DNA of 64,000 nt from G051903925 sp051903925 (GCF_051903925.1 NZ_CP173678.1:2108001-2172000), one strand, 5' to 3'; counted from the stretch's first letter, positions 8,890 to 17,908 are shown. The notes: generated from the sequence alone by a model not told the origin. Numbers and translations are program-made.

Positions 8890-9915
8890 ATGCCTGCCCA
8901 GACACTTGAACTGGATCCGGCGCTGGTCGCGGCGCGGGTCGGCGCCGAGCAGATCCCGCTGATCGACCTGGGCCCGTTCCTGCTGGGCGGGTATGACGAG
9001 CGGGTGGCGGTGGCCAAGGTGATCGGCCGCGCCGCCCGCGAGATCGGCTTTTTCTACATCGCCAATCACGGCGTGCCCGCGGCGCTCACCGGCCGCACCT
9101 TTGCCGAGGCGCGGCGCTTCTTCGCCCTGCCGGCGGAGGTCAAGGCCGGCATCGCGATCGAGAAGTCGCCCTGTCATCGCGGCTGGTTCGCGGTGGGGGG
9201 CGAGAACCTGGACCCCGCCAAGCAGAAGGCGGCCGGCGACCTGAAGGAAGGGGTCAAGATCGGTCGCGACCTGGGCGCCAACCATCCCCTGGTGGCGGCC
9301 GGCACGCCGCTGCACGGGCCCAACCAGTGGCCCGACGACCTGCCCGGCTGGCGCGGCGCCATGCAGTCCTATTACGACCAGATGACCAACCTGGGCCGGC
9401 AGCTGATGCGTGCCGTCGCGCTTGGCCTGGACCTGGAGGAATGCTTCTTCGACCCCATGCTGACCGAGCCGATGACGACGCTGGGTCCGCTGCACTATCC
9501 GCCGCAGGCCGGGCGCATCACCGAAAGCCAGCTGGGCGCCGGGGCCCATACCGACTTCGGCTGCCTCACCATCCTGGCCCAGGACGCGCGTGGCGGCCTG
9601 CAGGTCCGCAACGCGCAAGGGCAGTGGATCGATGCCGCCCCGATCCCCGACACGTTCGTGGTGAACATCGGGGACATGTTGGCGCGCTGGACCAACGGGC
9701 TCTATGCCTCGACCCTGCACCGGGTCATCAACGTCTCGGGCGCCGAGCGCTATTCGATGCCGTTCTTCTTCGATCCCAATTTCGATGCGGACGTCACCGT
9801 CCTGCCGACCTGCCTGGCCCCGGGGGAGACGCCCCGCTTTCCCCCGACGACCGGCGGGCAACACCTTCTCGACATGATCAACGCAACCTTCGAATACCAC
9901 CGCGACAAGGCCTGA
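8890..9915 (+). CDS. Isopenicillin N synthase-like 2-oxoglutarate/Fe(II) oxygenase
   Basis: A 341-residue non-haem iron oxygenase. The N-terminal DIOX_N region has IPLIDLGPFLLGG and GFFYIANHGVP. The core carries the iron triad H-x-D (GAHTDFGCLTIL) with the distal His in STLHRVINV, and the Arg/Ser pair for 2-oxoglutarate is expected in ERYSMPFF. The family oxidises small metabolites, including purines and amino compounds. Its place at the end of the importer operon suggests that it attacks the imported compound. ATG 8890 is chosen over the in-frame GTG at 8887. Confidence 0.9.
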   Translation: MPAQTLELDPALVAARVGAEQIPLIDLGPFLLGGYDERVAVAKVIGRAAREIGFFYIANHGVPAALTGRTFAEARRFFALPAEVKAGIAIEKSPCHRGWFAVGGENLDPAKQKAAGDLKEGVKIGRDLGANHPLVAAGTPLHGPNQWPDDLPGWRGAMQSYYDQMTNLGRQLMRAVALGLDLEECFFDPMLTEPMTTLGPLHYPPQAGRITESQLGAGAHTDFGCLTILAQDARGGLQVRNAQGQWIDAAPIPDTFVVNIGDMLARWTNGLYASTLHRVINVSGAERYSMPFFFDPNFDADVTVLPTCLAPGETPRFPPTTGGQHLLDMINATFEYHRDKA

Positions 9916-9998
9916 GCGTTGCTCCTGGCAGGATGGCCGGGATGCTCCGTTGACTCCATTGGCGTAGGGTGGCGCCTTCTCGAATGGGGGGCCAGAAC

Positions 9999-10712
9999 GT
10001 GTCGGGACTTGCAGGAAAGCGGGCGCTCGTGCTGGGCGGCAGCCGGGGCATCGGGGCCGCCATCGTCAGGCGCCTCGCCGCGGATGGCGCGACGGTCGCC
10101 TTCACCTATGCCGGATCGGCCGCCGCGGCTGAGGCGCTGGCCAGGGAGACGGGCAGCACGGCAGCCCAGACCGACAGCGCCGACCGCGATGCCGTGATCG
10201 CGCGCGTGCGCGACAGCGGTCCGCTGGACATCCTGGTGGTCAATGCCGGCGTTGCGGTGCTGGGCGATGCGCGCGAGATCGCACCCGACGACGTCGATCG
10301 CCTGATTGATGTCAATGTCCGCCAGCCCTATCACGCGGCGGTCGAGGCGGCGAAGCAGATGCCGAATGGCGGCCGGATCATCGTGATCGGATCGGTCAAT
10401 GGCGACCGCATGCCGTTCGCGGGCGGCGCCGCCTATGCGCTGAGCAAGTCGGCTCTGCAGGGCATGGCGCGGGGCCTGGCGCGCGACTTCGGCCCGCAGG
10501 AGATCACGGTCAACATCGTGCAGCCGGGGCCGGTCGATACCGACATGAACCCGGCCGACGGGCCGATGAAGGACGTGATGCACAGCTTCATGGCGATCAA
10601 GCGCCATGGCCGGCCCGAAGAGATCGCCGGCATGGTCGCCTATCTGGCGGGGCCGGAAGCGGGCTACATCACCGGCGCCATGCACACGATCGACGGCGGC
10701 TTCGGCGCGTGA
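9999..10712 (+). CDS. bdcA: BdcA-like short-chain dehydrogenase
   Basis: A 237-residue SDR, the same length as E. coli BdcA and matching my recollection of it across most of its length: LVLGGSRGIGAAIVRR, TFDSADRDAV-like TDSADRDAVI, GPLDILVVNAG, IIVIGSVNGDRMPFAGG, SKSALQGMARGLARDFGP and GAMHTIDGGFGA. The catalytic Ser and Tyr/Lys (SVNGDRM, YALSKSA) are present. E. coli BdcA has been linked to c-di-GMP binding and biofilm dispersal, but the enzyme fold argues for a reductase. The GTG at 9999 follows GGGGGG at good spacing; an ATG at 9984 is the alternative. Confidence 0.85.
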   Translation: MSGLAGKRALVLGGSRGIGAAIVRRLAADGATVAFTYAGSAAAAEALARETGSTAAQTDSADRDAVIARVRDSGPLDILVVNAGVAVLGDAREIAPDDVDRLIDVNVRQPYHAAVEAAKQMPNGGRIIVIGSVNGDRMPFAGGAAYALSKSALQGMARGLARDFGPQEITVNIVQPGPVDTDMNPADGPMKDVMHSFMAIKRHGRPEEIAGMVAYLAGPEAGYITGAMHTIDGGFGA

Positions 10713-10747
10713 GGCACAAGGGGGCGGCCGCCGTCGCCGCGGTTCCC

Positions 10748-12079
10748 TCAGTGTACCTCCAGGTACTCGTTGCGCTCCCACTCGGTGACGGTCGCGCGGA
10801 AGCGGGCGAGTTCGGCGCGCTTCACGGCGGTGAAAACCTTCACGAAGTCCTCGCCCAGCATGGCGCGCAGGGGGGCGTCGGCCTCGAACGCCGTAAGCGC
10901 ATCCTCCAGCGTCGGCGCCAGGGGCTCGAGGGCCAGGTTTTCCTCCGACGGGCCGGGGGCCTGGTCCTTTAGTTCCAGCTTCTGCTCCACGCCCAGCAGG
11001 CCCGCGGCCAGCACGGCGGCGGCGGAGAGGTAGGGGTTCGCCATGGCCGAGGCGGCGCGCATCTCCACATGGCAATTGGCGTGGCCCACGTCCTTGATCC
11101 GCGCCGTCGCCGTGCGGTCCTCCACCCCCCAGGAGACGTTGGAGGGGGCGAAAGTGTGCGGCTTCAGCCGGTGATAGCAGTTGGGCGTGGGGCCAATGAT
11201 GGGCTGGATCGCCTTCATGTGCGCCAGCAGGCCGGCCGTGAAGCTGCGGATCAGCGGGTTCATCGGCGCCCCGTTCGGCCCCGCGCCGGCAAAGGCGTTC
11301 GACCCGTCACGCGCGTTCAGCAGGCTGACATGGACGTGGCAGCCAGAGCCCGCCATGTCGGTCGCGGGCTTTGACATGAAGGTGGCGAGGTAACCGGCGC
11401 GGTGCGCCAGTTCCTTGATCGCGTTCTTGAAGGTGAAGGCCTTGTCCGCCGCCTCCAGCCCGATGGCGGGGCCGAAATTGGTCTCGAACTGCGAAGGCGC
11501 GTATTCGACATTGTGGGTGATGACGTCGATGCCCGCGTCCTGCAGCGTGTCCAGCAACGTATCCATGAAGGGCATGTACTGGTTGCGCGTGGCATTGAAG
11601 ATGTGCACGCCCCCGAACAGCGGCTGCTTCGTCGCGACGTCCAGCATGTAGTATTCGAACTCGTGCCCGAACATCGCGTCGAAGCCCATGGCTGCGGCGC
11701 GGTCCAGGACGCGGCGCAGCACCGAGCGGGGCGAGGCGTGGACCGGCTGGTCCGGCGCCCAGCGCGCATCGCAGATCACCTTGGCGGTGTTGGGCAGCCA
11801 GGGCACCGCGCGGACGGTTCCGGGATCGGGGACGAGCTGCTGGTCGGCATAGGAAATGTCGCCGTGTAGGCCGCTTTCCCCGATCACGTTCGAGGCGGTG
11901 TCGAGGCCGACAATGCCGCCATAGAAGTTCAGCCCCTTGCGGGCATAGGACTCGACCTTGGCGATCGGGATGACCTTGACGCGGGCGATGCCGTGCAGGT
12001 CCGGCAGTTCGAAACGGACATAGCGCGCCCCCATATCCTTGAGCGCGTGCATCATCTGCGCGATCCCGTCAGCTGCCAT
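10748..12079 (-). CDS. Glutamine-synthetase-family ligase (GlnT/PuuA-like)
   Basis: A 443-residue type I-fold glutamine synthetase homologue. Catalytic landmarks include GHEFEYYML (Glu metal ligands), EYAPSQFETNF, GSGCHVHVSL (the ammonium/Glu-site histidine), PTPNCYHRLKP and the R-rich VEDRTATARI. It lacks the adenylylation-loop region of GlnA, so gamma-glutamylation of an amine, or a GlnT-type role, is more likely than bulk ammonia assimilation. The ATG at 12079 has AGAGGGG upstream; the frame could extend to 12112. It converges on the bdcA-like gene and is divergent from the SDR at 12219. Confidence 0.88.
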   Translation of the reverse strand: MAADGIAQMMHALKDMGARYVRFELPDLHGIARVKVIPIAKVESYARKGLNFYGGIVGLDTASNVIGESGLHGDISYADQQLVPDPGTVRAVPWLPNTAKVICDARWAPDQPVHASPRSVLRRVLDRAAAMGFDAMFGHEFEYYMLDVATKQPLFGGVHIFNATRNQYMPFMDTLLDTLQDAGIDVITHNVEYAPSQFETNFGPAIGLEAADKAFTFKNAIKELAHRAGYLATFMSKPATDMAGSGCHVHVSLLNARDGSNAFAGAGPNGAPMNPLIRSFTAGLLAHMKAIQPIIGPTPNCYHRLKPHTFAPSNVSWGVEDRTATARIKDVGHANCHVEMRAASAMANPYLSAAAVLAAGLLGVEQKLELKDQAPGPSEENLALEPLAPTLEDALTAFEADAPLRAMLGEDFVKVFTAVKRAELARFRATVTEWERNEYLEVH

Positions 12080-12218
12080 CGGCCCCTCTTCTGTCCTTGT
12101 GGCAAGTTCCAAAGTCTATGTTGCACCTGCCACATGCCGCAACTACGATGAGCCCAAGTCTAGGCGGGCTCGAACATTTGGGCTGCGCCTATTTTTCGGG
12201 CAGGCGGGGGAAGGTCCG

Positions 12219-13025
12219 ATGGCCAGTGGTCAGCGTCCGCACGGACGCCTTGCGGGCAGGCGCGCAGTGATCACGGGGGCGGCCCAGGGGATCGGGCGGG
12301 AGTCCGCCTTGCTCTTCGCGGCGGAAGGGGCGGCCGTCGCCGTCGCCGACCTGGACCTGGCCCGCGCGACCGATGTCGCGGCCGAGATCGCGGCCGCCGG
12401 CGGCACCGCCGTTCCGCTTGGCCTGGACGTCGCCGACGATGCCTCGGTCGCAACCTGCATCGCCGCGGCGGAGGCGGCCCTGGGCGGGGTCGACACCCTG
12501 TTCAACAATGCCGGCATCATGCTTGAAAGTGACCGCGGGCCGGAGGACACCTCGCTCGAGGCCTGGAACCGGACGATCGCGGTCGACCTCACGGGTGTCT
12601 TCCTGTGCTGCCGCCACGGCGTGCCGGCGCTGCTGCGCGGCGGCGGCGGGGCGATCCTCAACATGTCGTCGATGGTGGCGCTGCTGGGCTCTGCCGCACC
12701 CAACCTGGCCTATGTCGCGGCCAAGGGCGGCGTCCTGTCGATGACGAAGGAGATCGCGGTGCAGTACGGGCGTAGCGGCATCCGCTGCAACGCGATCCTG
12801 CCCGGCCCCATCGCGACCGACCTGGCGGAACGCCTGTTCGACACGCCGCAGAAGCTGGAACGGAGGCGCCAGCACATGCCATTGGGCCGCTTCGGCAAGG
12901 CGCGCGAGGTGGCGGAGGTCGCCTGCTTCCTGCTGTCGGATGCGGCTAGCTATGTCACCGGGGCCGGCTGGGTCGTCGATGGCGGCATCACCTCGGCCTA
13001 CATCACGGCGGAGGATCCGGCATGA
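12219..13025 (+). CDS. Short-chain dehydrogenase/reductase
   Basis: A 268-residue NAD(P)-dependent oxidoreductase: cofactor loop TGAAQGIGRE (about residues 19-28), NNAGIML, the catalytic Ser in LNMSSMVAL, Tyr/Lys in YVAAKGG, and the C-terminal YVTGAGWVVDGG. GGGGGAAGG precedes the ATG. Its stop overlaps the next start by 4 bases (ATGA), coupling it to a sugar kinase, so a polyol or sugar dehydrogenase acting before phosphorylation is the simplest reading. Confidence 0.9.
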   Translation: MASGQRPHGRLAGRRAVITGAAQGIGRESALLFAAEGAAVAVADLDLARATDVAAEIAAAGGTAVPLGLDVADDASVATCIAAAEAALGGVDTLFNNAGIMLESDRGPEDTSLEAWNRTIAVDLTGVFLCCRHGVPALLRGGGGAILNMSSMVALLGSAAPNLAYVAAKGGVLSMTKEIAVQYGRSGIRCNAILPGPIATDLAERLFDTPQKLERRRQHMPLGRFGKAREVAEVACFLLSDAASYVTGAGWVVDGGITSAYITAEDPA

Positions 13026-14539
13026 CGGCCTACCTGCTGGGCGTCGACCTGGGCGCCACGGGGCTGAAGGCGACGATCATCGACGACCGCGGCGTCACCA
13101 TCGCGGAGGCCACCCGCCCGATCCCGACCGCCAGCCCCCATCCCGGCTGGTCGGAGCAGGATCCGGACACCTGGTGGCAGGCGGCGCAGCGGGCCATCCG
13201 CGACGTGCTGCAGCAGTTCAAGCATGGCGCGGAGGCGATCGTCGGCATCGGCTTGTCAGGCGGGGCGCACATCGCGGTGCTGGAGGACGAGCATGGGCAG
13301 GTGATCCGCCCGGCCATCATGTGGAACGACCAGCGCAGCCATGCGGAGGCGGCGGCCCTGCACGAGCGCGCGGGCGACAGGATCATCGCGACCTCCCTCA
13401 ACCGCGCCAACCCGACCTGGACCCTGTGCCAGCTGGCTTGGCTCAATGCGCACGAGCCCGACGTGCGCCGGCGGACGCGGCGCCTCTACATCGCCAAGGA
13501 CCACCTGCGCGCGCGCCTGACGGGGGACTGGACGACCGACTATTCGGATGCGCTGGGCGCGCTGATGTCGGACGTCGCGACGCGAGGCTGGTCGGCGGAC
13601 CTGGCCGCCCTGGTCGACTGGGATCCCGCCACCCTGCCCCCGGTGGGCCAGCCTACCGACATTGCCGGGCGGGTGACCGAGGCAGCCGCCATGGCAACGG
13701 GCCTGGCCGCCGGCACGCCCGTCGTCATCGGCTCCAACGATACGACCGTCGAGCTGTTCGGGGCCGGCGCCAACCGGGCAGGGGAAGGGGCGATCAAGCT
13801 GGCCACCGCCGGCGTCGTGTTCCTGACCACCGCCCGGCCCGAGGTGCACCCGCCGATCTCGTGCTATCCGCATGTGATCGACGGCCTGTGGTACATGGCC
13901 AGCGGCATCAATGCCTGTGCCAGCGCACACCGCTGGGTCCGCGATACGTTCTTTTCCGACCTGTCGGAGGCAACGGCCTTCGACACGATGGACCGTCTGG
14001 CCGCCGCGGCGCCGGCCGGCTCCGACGGCCTGATCTTCCACCCCTACCTGATGGGCGAGCGGGCGCCGCACTGGGACCCGAAGCTGAAGGGCGACTTCCT
14101 GGGCCTGACCCTGCGCCATGACCGCGGCCACTTCGCCCGCGCCTGCTACGAGGGGATCTCGTTCGCGCTGAACGACGTGCTGGGTGCGGCCAAGGCGCTG
14201 TCGGGGGCCACGTTCGGGGCCATGCGGCTGGTCGGCGGCGGCTCGCGCAGTGCCACTTGGCGGCAGGTCCTGGCCGATGTCACGGGCCTGCCCATGGTCC
14301 GGCCAGAGAATGGCGACGCCTCGTTCGGGGCGGCGCTGGTCGCCGGCATGGGCGTCGGCGTCTTCACCTCGACCGCCGACGCGCAGAGCCGCATGCGGGT
14401 GCGCGAGACGACCGAGCCCAACGCTGCGGCCCATGCCCGCTATGGCGAGATCTATGCCCTGTACGACCAGGCGCGGCGGGCGCTGACGCCTGTGTCCCAC
14501 GCCATCCACGCCCAGACGGTGGAGCGCGCCGGAACCTGA
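13022..14539 (+). CDS. FGGY-family carbohydrate kinase, XylB-like
   Basis: A 505-residue sugar kinase. The N-terminal ATPase lobe starts LLGVDLGATGLKATI (phosphate-1 motif); GLSGGAHIAVLEDEHGQV and PAIMWNDQRS match the xylulokinase-type substrate lobe; GSNDTTVELFGAG and VGGGSRSATWRQVLADVTG are the C-terminal FGGY/adenosine motifs. The usual GQMHG of xylulokinases reads GGAHI here, so the substrate may differ from xylulose. It is translationally coupled to the upstream SDR. Confidence 0.9.
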   Translation: MTAYLLGVDLGATGLKATIIDDRGVTIAEATRPIPTASPHPGWSEQDPDTWWQAAQRAIRDVLQQFKHGAEAIVGIGLSGGAHIAVLEDEHGQVIRPAIMWNDQRSHAEAAALHERAGDRIIATSLNRANPTWTLCQLAWLNAHEPDVRRRTRRLYIAKDHLRARLTGDWTTDYSDALGALMSDVATRGWSADLAALVDWDPATLPPVGQPTDIAGRVTEAAAMATGLAAGTPVVIGSNDTTVELFGAGANRAGEGAIKLATAGVVFLTTARPEVHPPISCYPHVIDGLWYMASGINACASAHRWVRDTFFSDLSEATAFDTMDRLAAAAPAGSDGLIFHPYLMGERAPHWDPKLKGDFLGLTLRHDRGHFARACYEGISFALNDVLGAAKALSGATFGAMRLVGGGSRSATWRQVLADVTGLPMVRPENGDASFGAALVAGMGVGVFTSTADAQSRMRVRETTEPNAAAHARYGEIYALYDQARRALTPVSHAIHAQTVERAGT

Positions 14540-14543
14540 GGCC

Positions 14544-14576
14544 GGATCAGTCCTGGGACAGGATCAGTCCTGGGAC
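14544..14576. repeat. Tandem duplication of a 17-bp unit
   Basis: GGATCAGTCCTGGGAC occurs at 14544-14559 and again at 14561-14576, separated by one A. The second copy contains the stop codon of the diguanylate cyclase gene; the first lies just outside it. It is probably a recent slippage duplication. Confidence 0.85.
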
Positions 14577-15310
14577 GGGCCGGCTTCGCGCATGGACTTC
14601 TTGTGCGCGTACATCGCCTCGTCCGCGCGGGCCAGGGCGGCGCCCGCGTCCTCGCCCCCCTTGAACGGGTAGACGCCATAGGCGGTGTTGAGGGGCAGCG
14701 TCTCCCCCTCCCAGACAAAGGGCACGGTCCGCACCAGGCTGGCCAGGCGCTCCGCCTTCTCGTTCGAGCTCTTGAGGTCGGACTGGACCAGGATCACCCC
14801 GAACTCGTCCCCGCCCAGGCGGCCGACGACGTCGGATTCGCGGATGTTGTCGGCCAGCACACGCGCCACGTGCATCAGCGCGGCATCGCCGGCGCTGTGG
14901 CCGAACTTGTCGTTGATCGCCTTGAAGCCGTTGACGTCGAAATAGATCAGGCTGGCCGGCTGGTTGTAGCGCTCGGCAAAGGACAGGTGGCGCGACAGTT
15001 CGCGGACGAAGGCGCGGCGATTGGCGACTGGCGCCAGCGCATCCTGGTCGGCCAGGCGCTCAAGCTGGACCAGGCGGCGCTGCGCCATGTTCAGCTCGCG
15101 CCGCATGCTGTCCACTTCCTCCATCAAGTGCATGATGGCGCTGCGCACCTTGGGCGTCAGCTCGGCCTCGGGGATGCCCATGATGCTGAGCGCGACCGGC
15201 GGCGGCGCCACGTCCATCACGCCGCCCTTGGTCGCCGCATCACCTGCCTTGGCCTGGCCCAGCCGGGGCTTCGGTGTCACGACACCCGGCCTGGGCTCGC
15301 TGATCTTCAT
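14564..15310 (-). CDS. GGDEF diguanylate cyclase, cytoplasmic
   Basis: A 248-residue protein that should make c-di-GMP from two GTP. Residues 1-50 look disordered; a short coiled-coil linker (EEVDSMRRELNMAQRRLVQL) leads into a GGDEF domain from about residue 85 with the intact active-site GGDEF in RLGGDEFGVILV. The product-inhibition I-site RESD sits exactly five residues before GGDEF. No membrane segment or recognised sensor domain is present, so input may come through the coiled coil. The upstream intergenic region carries an imperfect palindrome. Confidence 0.93.
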   Translation of the reverse strand: MKISEPRPGVVTPKPRLGQAKAGDAATKGGVMDVAPPPVALSIMGIPEAELTPKVRSAIMHLMEEVDSMRRELNMAQRRLVQLERLADQDALAPVANRRAFVRELSRHLSFAERYNQPASLIYFDVNGFKAINDKFGHSAGDAALMHVARVLADNIRESDVVGRLGGDEFGVILVQSDLKSSNEKAERLASLVRTVPFVWEGETLPLNTAYGVYPFKGGEDAGAALARADEAMYAHKKSMREAGPSQD

Positions 15311-15386
15311 GCGGCGTGACCGTCCCAGTCATGGCAGGGGATGCACCCGGCGCTGGCCCGTCGCGGCCATGCGATGCACCGCTGAC

Positions 15387-15406
15387 TTTGCGCGAGTTCG
15401 CGTAAA
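15387..15406. promoter_or_regulatory. Imperfect palindrome upstream of the diguanylate cyclase
   Basis: TTTGCGCGAGTTCGCGTAAA is nearly self-complementary and lies 77-96 bases upstream of the GGDEF start, within an AT-richer patch. It could be an operator. The remaining 15311-15509 gap shows no further gene. Confidence 0.35.
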
Positions 15407-15509
15407 TTTTCCATTGAAAGAGCGAACGGCCGTCCGCTGTGCCGCGTTCCAGGTCCATCCTGTCGCATGCCTGCCGCAGCGGCGGGGCGTCGGGCTGTCG
15501 CGCGCGCGG

Positions 15510-15848
15510 TCAGGCGGTCGTGCCACGCGTGACGATGACGGCGCGGCAACGCTCCAGCACCGTGCGGCGCAGGGCCTCCGGCTGGTCGGCCAGGGCGTCG
15601 GCCACCGCCCGCAATTGCTGGCGAGCGGCGTGCAACTGGTCGATCAGCGAGAGCACGACGGGCAGCGCCTCCGCGTCCAGGGCAAGGTCGCGGGTGAAGC
15701 TGCGGATCATCTGCAGCCGCGCCAGGTCAACCGCGTCGAAGTGCAGGCCCTGGGGCGTCTCGTCAGGCAGGACCCAGCGCGCGGCGACCCAGGCCCGCAC
15801 CTCGCCCTCGTCCAGGCTGGCCTCGGCCAGGATCTCGTCCAGGGTCAT
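15510..15848 (-). CDS. cbpM: CbpM-like chaperone modulator
   Basis: A 112-residue MerR-like helical protein (LDEGEVRAWVAARWVLPDE in the HTH-like region, then a predicted long helix about residues 60-95). CbpM proteins bind the J domain of CbpA and inhibit its co-chaperone and DNA-binding activity. It overlaps the end of cbpA by 4 bases (ATGA), which fixes the start at 15848 and the assignment. Confidence 0.85.
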   Translation of the reverse strand: MTLDEILAEASLDEGEVRAWVAARWVLPDETPQGLHFDAVDLARLQMIRSFTRDLALDAEALPVVLSLIDQLHAARQQLRAVADALADQPEALRRTVLERCRAVIVTRGTTA

Positions 15849-16801
15849 GGCGCGGCGTCCTGTGGCGTGCGCGGCGTGTCCGCCTGGCCGCCCGCCCATT
15901 GCGCGACGAACGCGTTCAGGTCTGCGTCCGGCGGGTCCGGCAGCATGACCTTCAGCGTCACGTAGTGGTCGCCCTTGTCCGAGCCGCCGGCGCGCGGCCA
16001 GCCGCGGCCACGCAGGCGCAGCGTCTTGCCCGTGTTGGAATTGGCGGGGATGCTGAGGGTGACGGCGCCGTGCAGGGTCGGCACCGGGACCTTGGCCCCC
16101 AGGATCGCCTGGGCAAGGCTGATCGCCAGGTCGCTGTGCACGTCGTCGCCCTCCAGGCGGAAGGCCGGATGCGGGGCCAGGCGCAGTTCGACATAGGCAT
16201 CGCCCTGCGGTCCGCCATTGAAGCCCGCCTCGCCCTGCCCGCGCAGGCGCAGGGTCTGGCCATTGCGGGCGCCCGCGGGGATCGCCACGCGCAGCGTGCG
16301 GCCCTCCGGCAGGCGGAGCGTGCGCTCGGCTCCGGTCGCCGCATCCTCCAGGCTGATCTCCACCGCCAGGTGGACGTCCTGGCCGGGAAACTCCATCCGG
16401 GGGCCGCCCTGGGGCCCGCCAGCCTGGAATCCACCAGACTGGAACCCACCGGCGCGCCGACCACCGAACAGGCCGGACAGCAGGTCGTCCAGGTCCTCCG
16501 CGCCCATGCCCTGGGCGCGATACTTGGCGCCGCCCGGCCCTTCGCCAAAGCCGCGGTAGAAGTGGGCCTGGGGTTTTTCCTGGCCACTGGCGTCGATCTC
16601 GCCCCGGTCGAAGCGCGCCTTCTTCTCAGGATCCGACAGCAGGTCGTTGGCGGCATTCACCGCCTTGAACCGCTCCTCGGCCCGCTTGTTGCCAGGGTTC
16701 AGGTCGGGATGGAATTTCTTCGCCAGCTTCCTGTAGGCCGCGCGAATGGCGTCCGCATCGGCAGACCGATCGACGCCCAGTTCCTTGTAGGGATCGTCCA
16801 T
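15845..16801 (-). CDS. cbpA: CbpA-type DnaJ co-chaperone
   Basis: A 318-residue class B J-protein. J domain at residues 1-70 with the HPD motif (KKFHPDLNPGNK), then a Gly/Phe-rich linker (about 100-135: GGFQSGGFQAGGPQGG) and two C-terminal substrate-binding barrels starting at about 140, with no zinc finger. It stimulates DnaK and, in its CbpA form, binds curved DNA. It starts at the ATG at 16801, 82 bp from the divergent EamA gene, and is coupled to cbpM. Confidence 0.92.
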   Translation of the reverse strand: MDDPYKELGVDRSADADAIRAAYRKLAKKFHPDLNPGNKRAEERFKAVNAANDLLSDPEKKARFDRGEIDASGQEKPQAHFYRGFGEGPGGAKYRAQGMGAEDLDDLLSGLFGGRRAGGFQSGGFQAGGPQGGPRMEFPGQDVHLAVEISLEDAATGAERTLRLPEGRTLRVAIPAGARNGQTLRLRGQGEAGFNGGPQGDAYVELRLAPHPAFRLEGDDVHSDLAISLAQAILGAKVPVPTLHGAVTLSIPANSNTGKTLRLRGRGWPRAGGSDKGDHYVTLKVMLPDPPDADLNAFVAQWAGGQADTPRTPQDAAP

Positions 16802-16883
16802 GGTGCTCGCGTGTTGAAGTTTCCCTAGATGTAGTGTGGATGGTCCTTGACCGCCATGGGGTGCCGCCGGACATTCGCAGCCG

Positions 16884-17831
16884 ATGCAGGACCCCCCAGC
16901 GCCGGCCTTCCGGCAGCCCGTTCCCGAACAGCACCGGTACCGGCGCCAGGCCCTGTTGGGCATGGTCGCGGTCGTCATCGTCTGGGCCTCGCTCGTGCCT
17001 GTGGCGCACGAACTGCTCCGCACGATGGACGCGCTGCTGATCGGCGGCGGCCGCATCGCGCTGGCCGGCGTGATCCTGGGCACCGTCACCATCCTGGTGG
17101 AGCGGCGGGCCGACGTCTGGCGTGGCGTGCCCTGGGCGCGGACGGTGCTGCTGGGGGCGCTTGGCGTCGGCGGCTTTTCGGTCTGCGTCGTATTCGGCGT
17201 GCTCTATTCGGGCCCGATCTCCGCTTCGGCCATCCTGGCGGCGGGACCCGTTGTCGCCGTGCTCGTCGTCTGGCTGTTCGACGGCAGGCGGCCGGAACGG
17301 CGCCTCTATGGCCCGATCGTGCTGGCGGTCCTGGGCGCGTTCCTGGTCGCCCTGGGCAATCCGCAGGCGGCCACCAATGCCGCCGCCGCCCATGGCGGCG
17401 AGGCGCTGCTGCTGCTGGGCATGGCGCTGTGGTCCTGGTACAGCGTGCGGGCCCAGGCGTGGCTGGCCCACCTGGGCATCGGGCAGTTGCGCCTGACCTT
17501 CCTGACCTCGCTGGTGGCGGGCGTCACCCTGATGCTGGCCTGGGCCGTGGTGCATGACTGGGTACCGCAGCCCGCGGCGCCCTTCGACGGCACCTCCCTG
17601 GCCCTGCTGGTCTGGCTGGCGGTGGGGCCCAGCAGCATCGGCGTCGCGCTGTGGAATTTTGGCGCCAGCCGCCTGGGCGTCACCGAGGCGACGCTGATCA
17701 TCAACCTGGTGCCGGTCCTGGGCGTGCTGATCAGCATGGCCATGGGGGTCGAGGCCAGCTGGTTGCAGCTCCTGGGCGGCGCCGTCGCCCTGGGTGGCGT
17801 GCTGTGGCTGCAGACGCGCTCCGCCGGCTGA
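16884..17831 (+). CDS. EamA/DMT-family membrane transporter
   Basis: A 315-residue inner-membrane protein with about ten hydrophobic helices in two EamA halves (roughly residues 25-150 and 165-305). Conserved features include LLIGGGRIALAGVILG in the first half and LGVTEATLIINLVPVLGVLI in the second. Members of the family export or import small metabolites; the substrate is not predictable here. It stands alone, divergent from cbpA. Confidence 0.88.
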   Translation: MQDPPAPAFRQPVPEQHRYRRQALLGMVAVVIVWASLVPVAHELLRTMDALLIGGGRIALAGVILGTVTILVERRADVWRGVPWARTVLLGALGVGGFSVCVVFGVLYSGPISASAILAAGPVVAVLVVWLFDGRRPERRLYGPIVLAVLGAFLVALGNPQAATNAAAAHGGEALLLLGMALWSWYSVRAQAWLAHLGIGQLRLTFLTSLVAGVTLMLAWAVVHDWVPQPAAPFDGTSLALLVWLAVGPSSIGVALWNFGASRLGVTEATLIINLVPVLGVLISMAMGVEASWLQLLGGAVALGGVLWLQTRSAG

Positions 17832-17908
17832 CGGCGGCGCCTTGCGGATTCCTGTCGAGTGGCGGGGCCGCTGCGGCTAGGATCGCGCCGGGAGTTGAGG
17901 AGGGGTCA

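Noticed and set aside
9984..10712. ATG start for the BdcA-like gene
   Set aside because: The GTG at 9999 has a G-rich site at better spacing and gives the same length as E. coli BdcA; kept as the alternative.
10748..12079. Housekeeping glutamine synthetase GlnA
   Set aside because: Length, missing adenylylation region and sequence layout fit the GlnT/PuuA-like group better.
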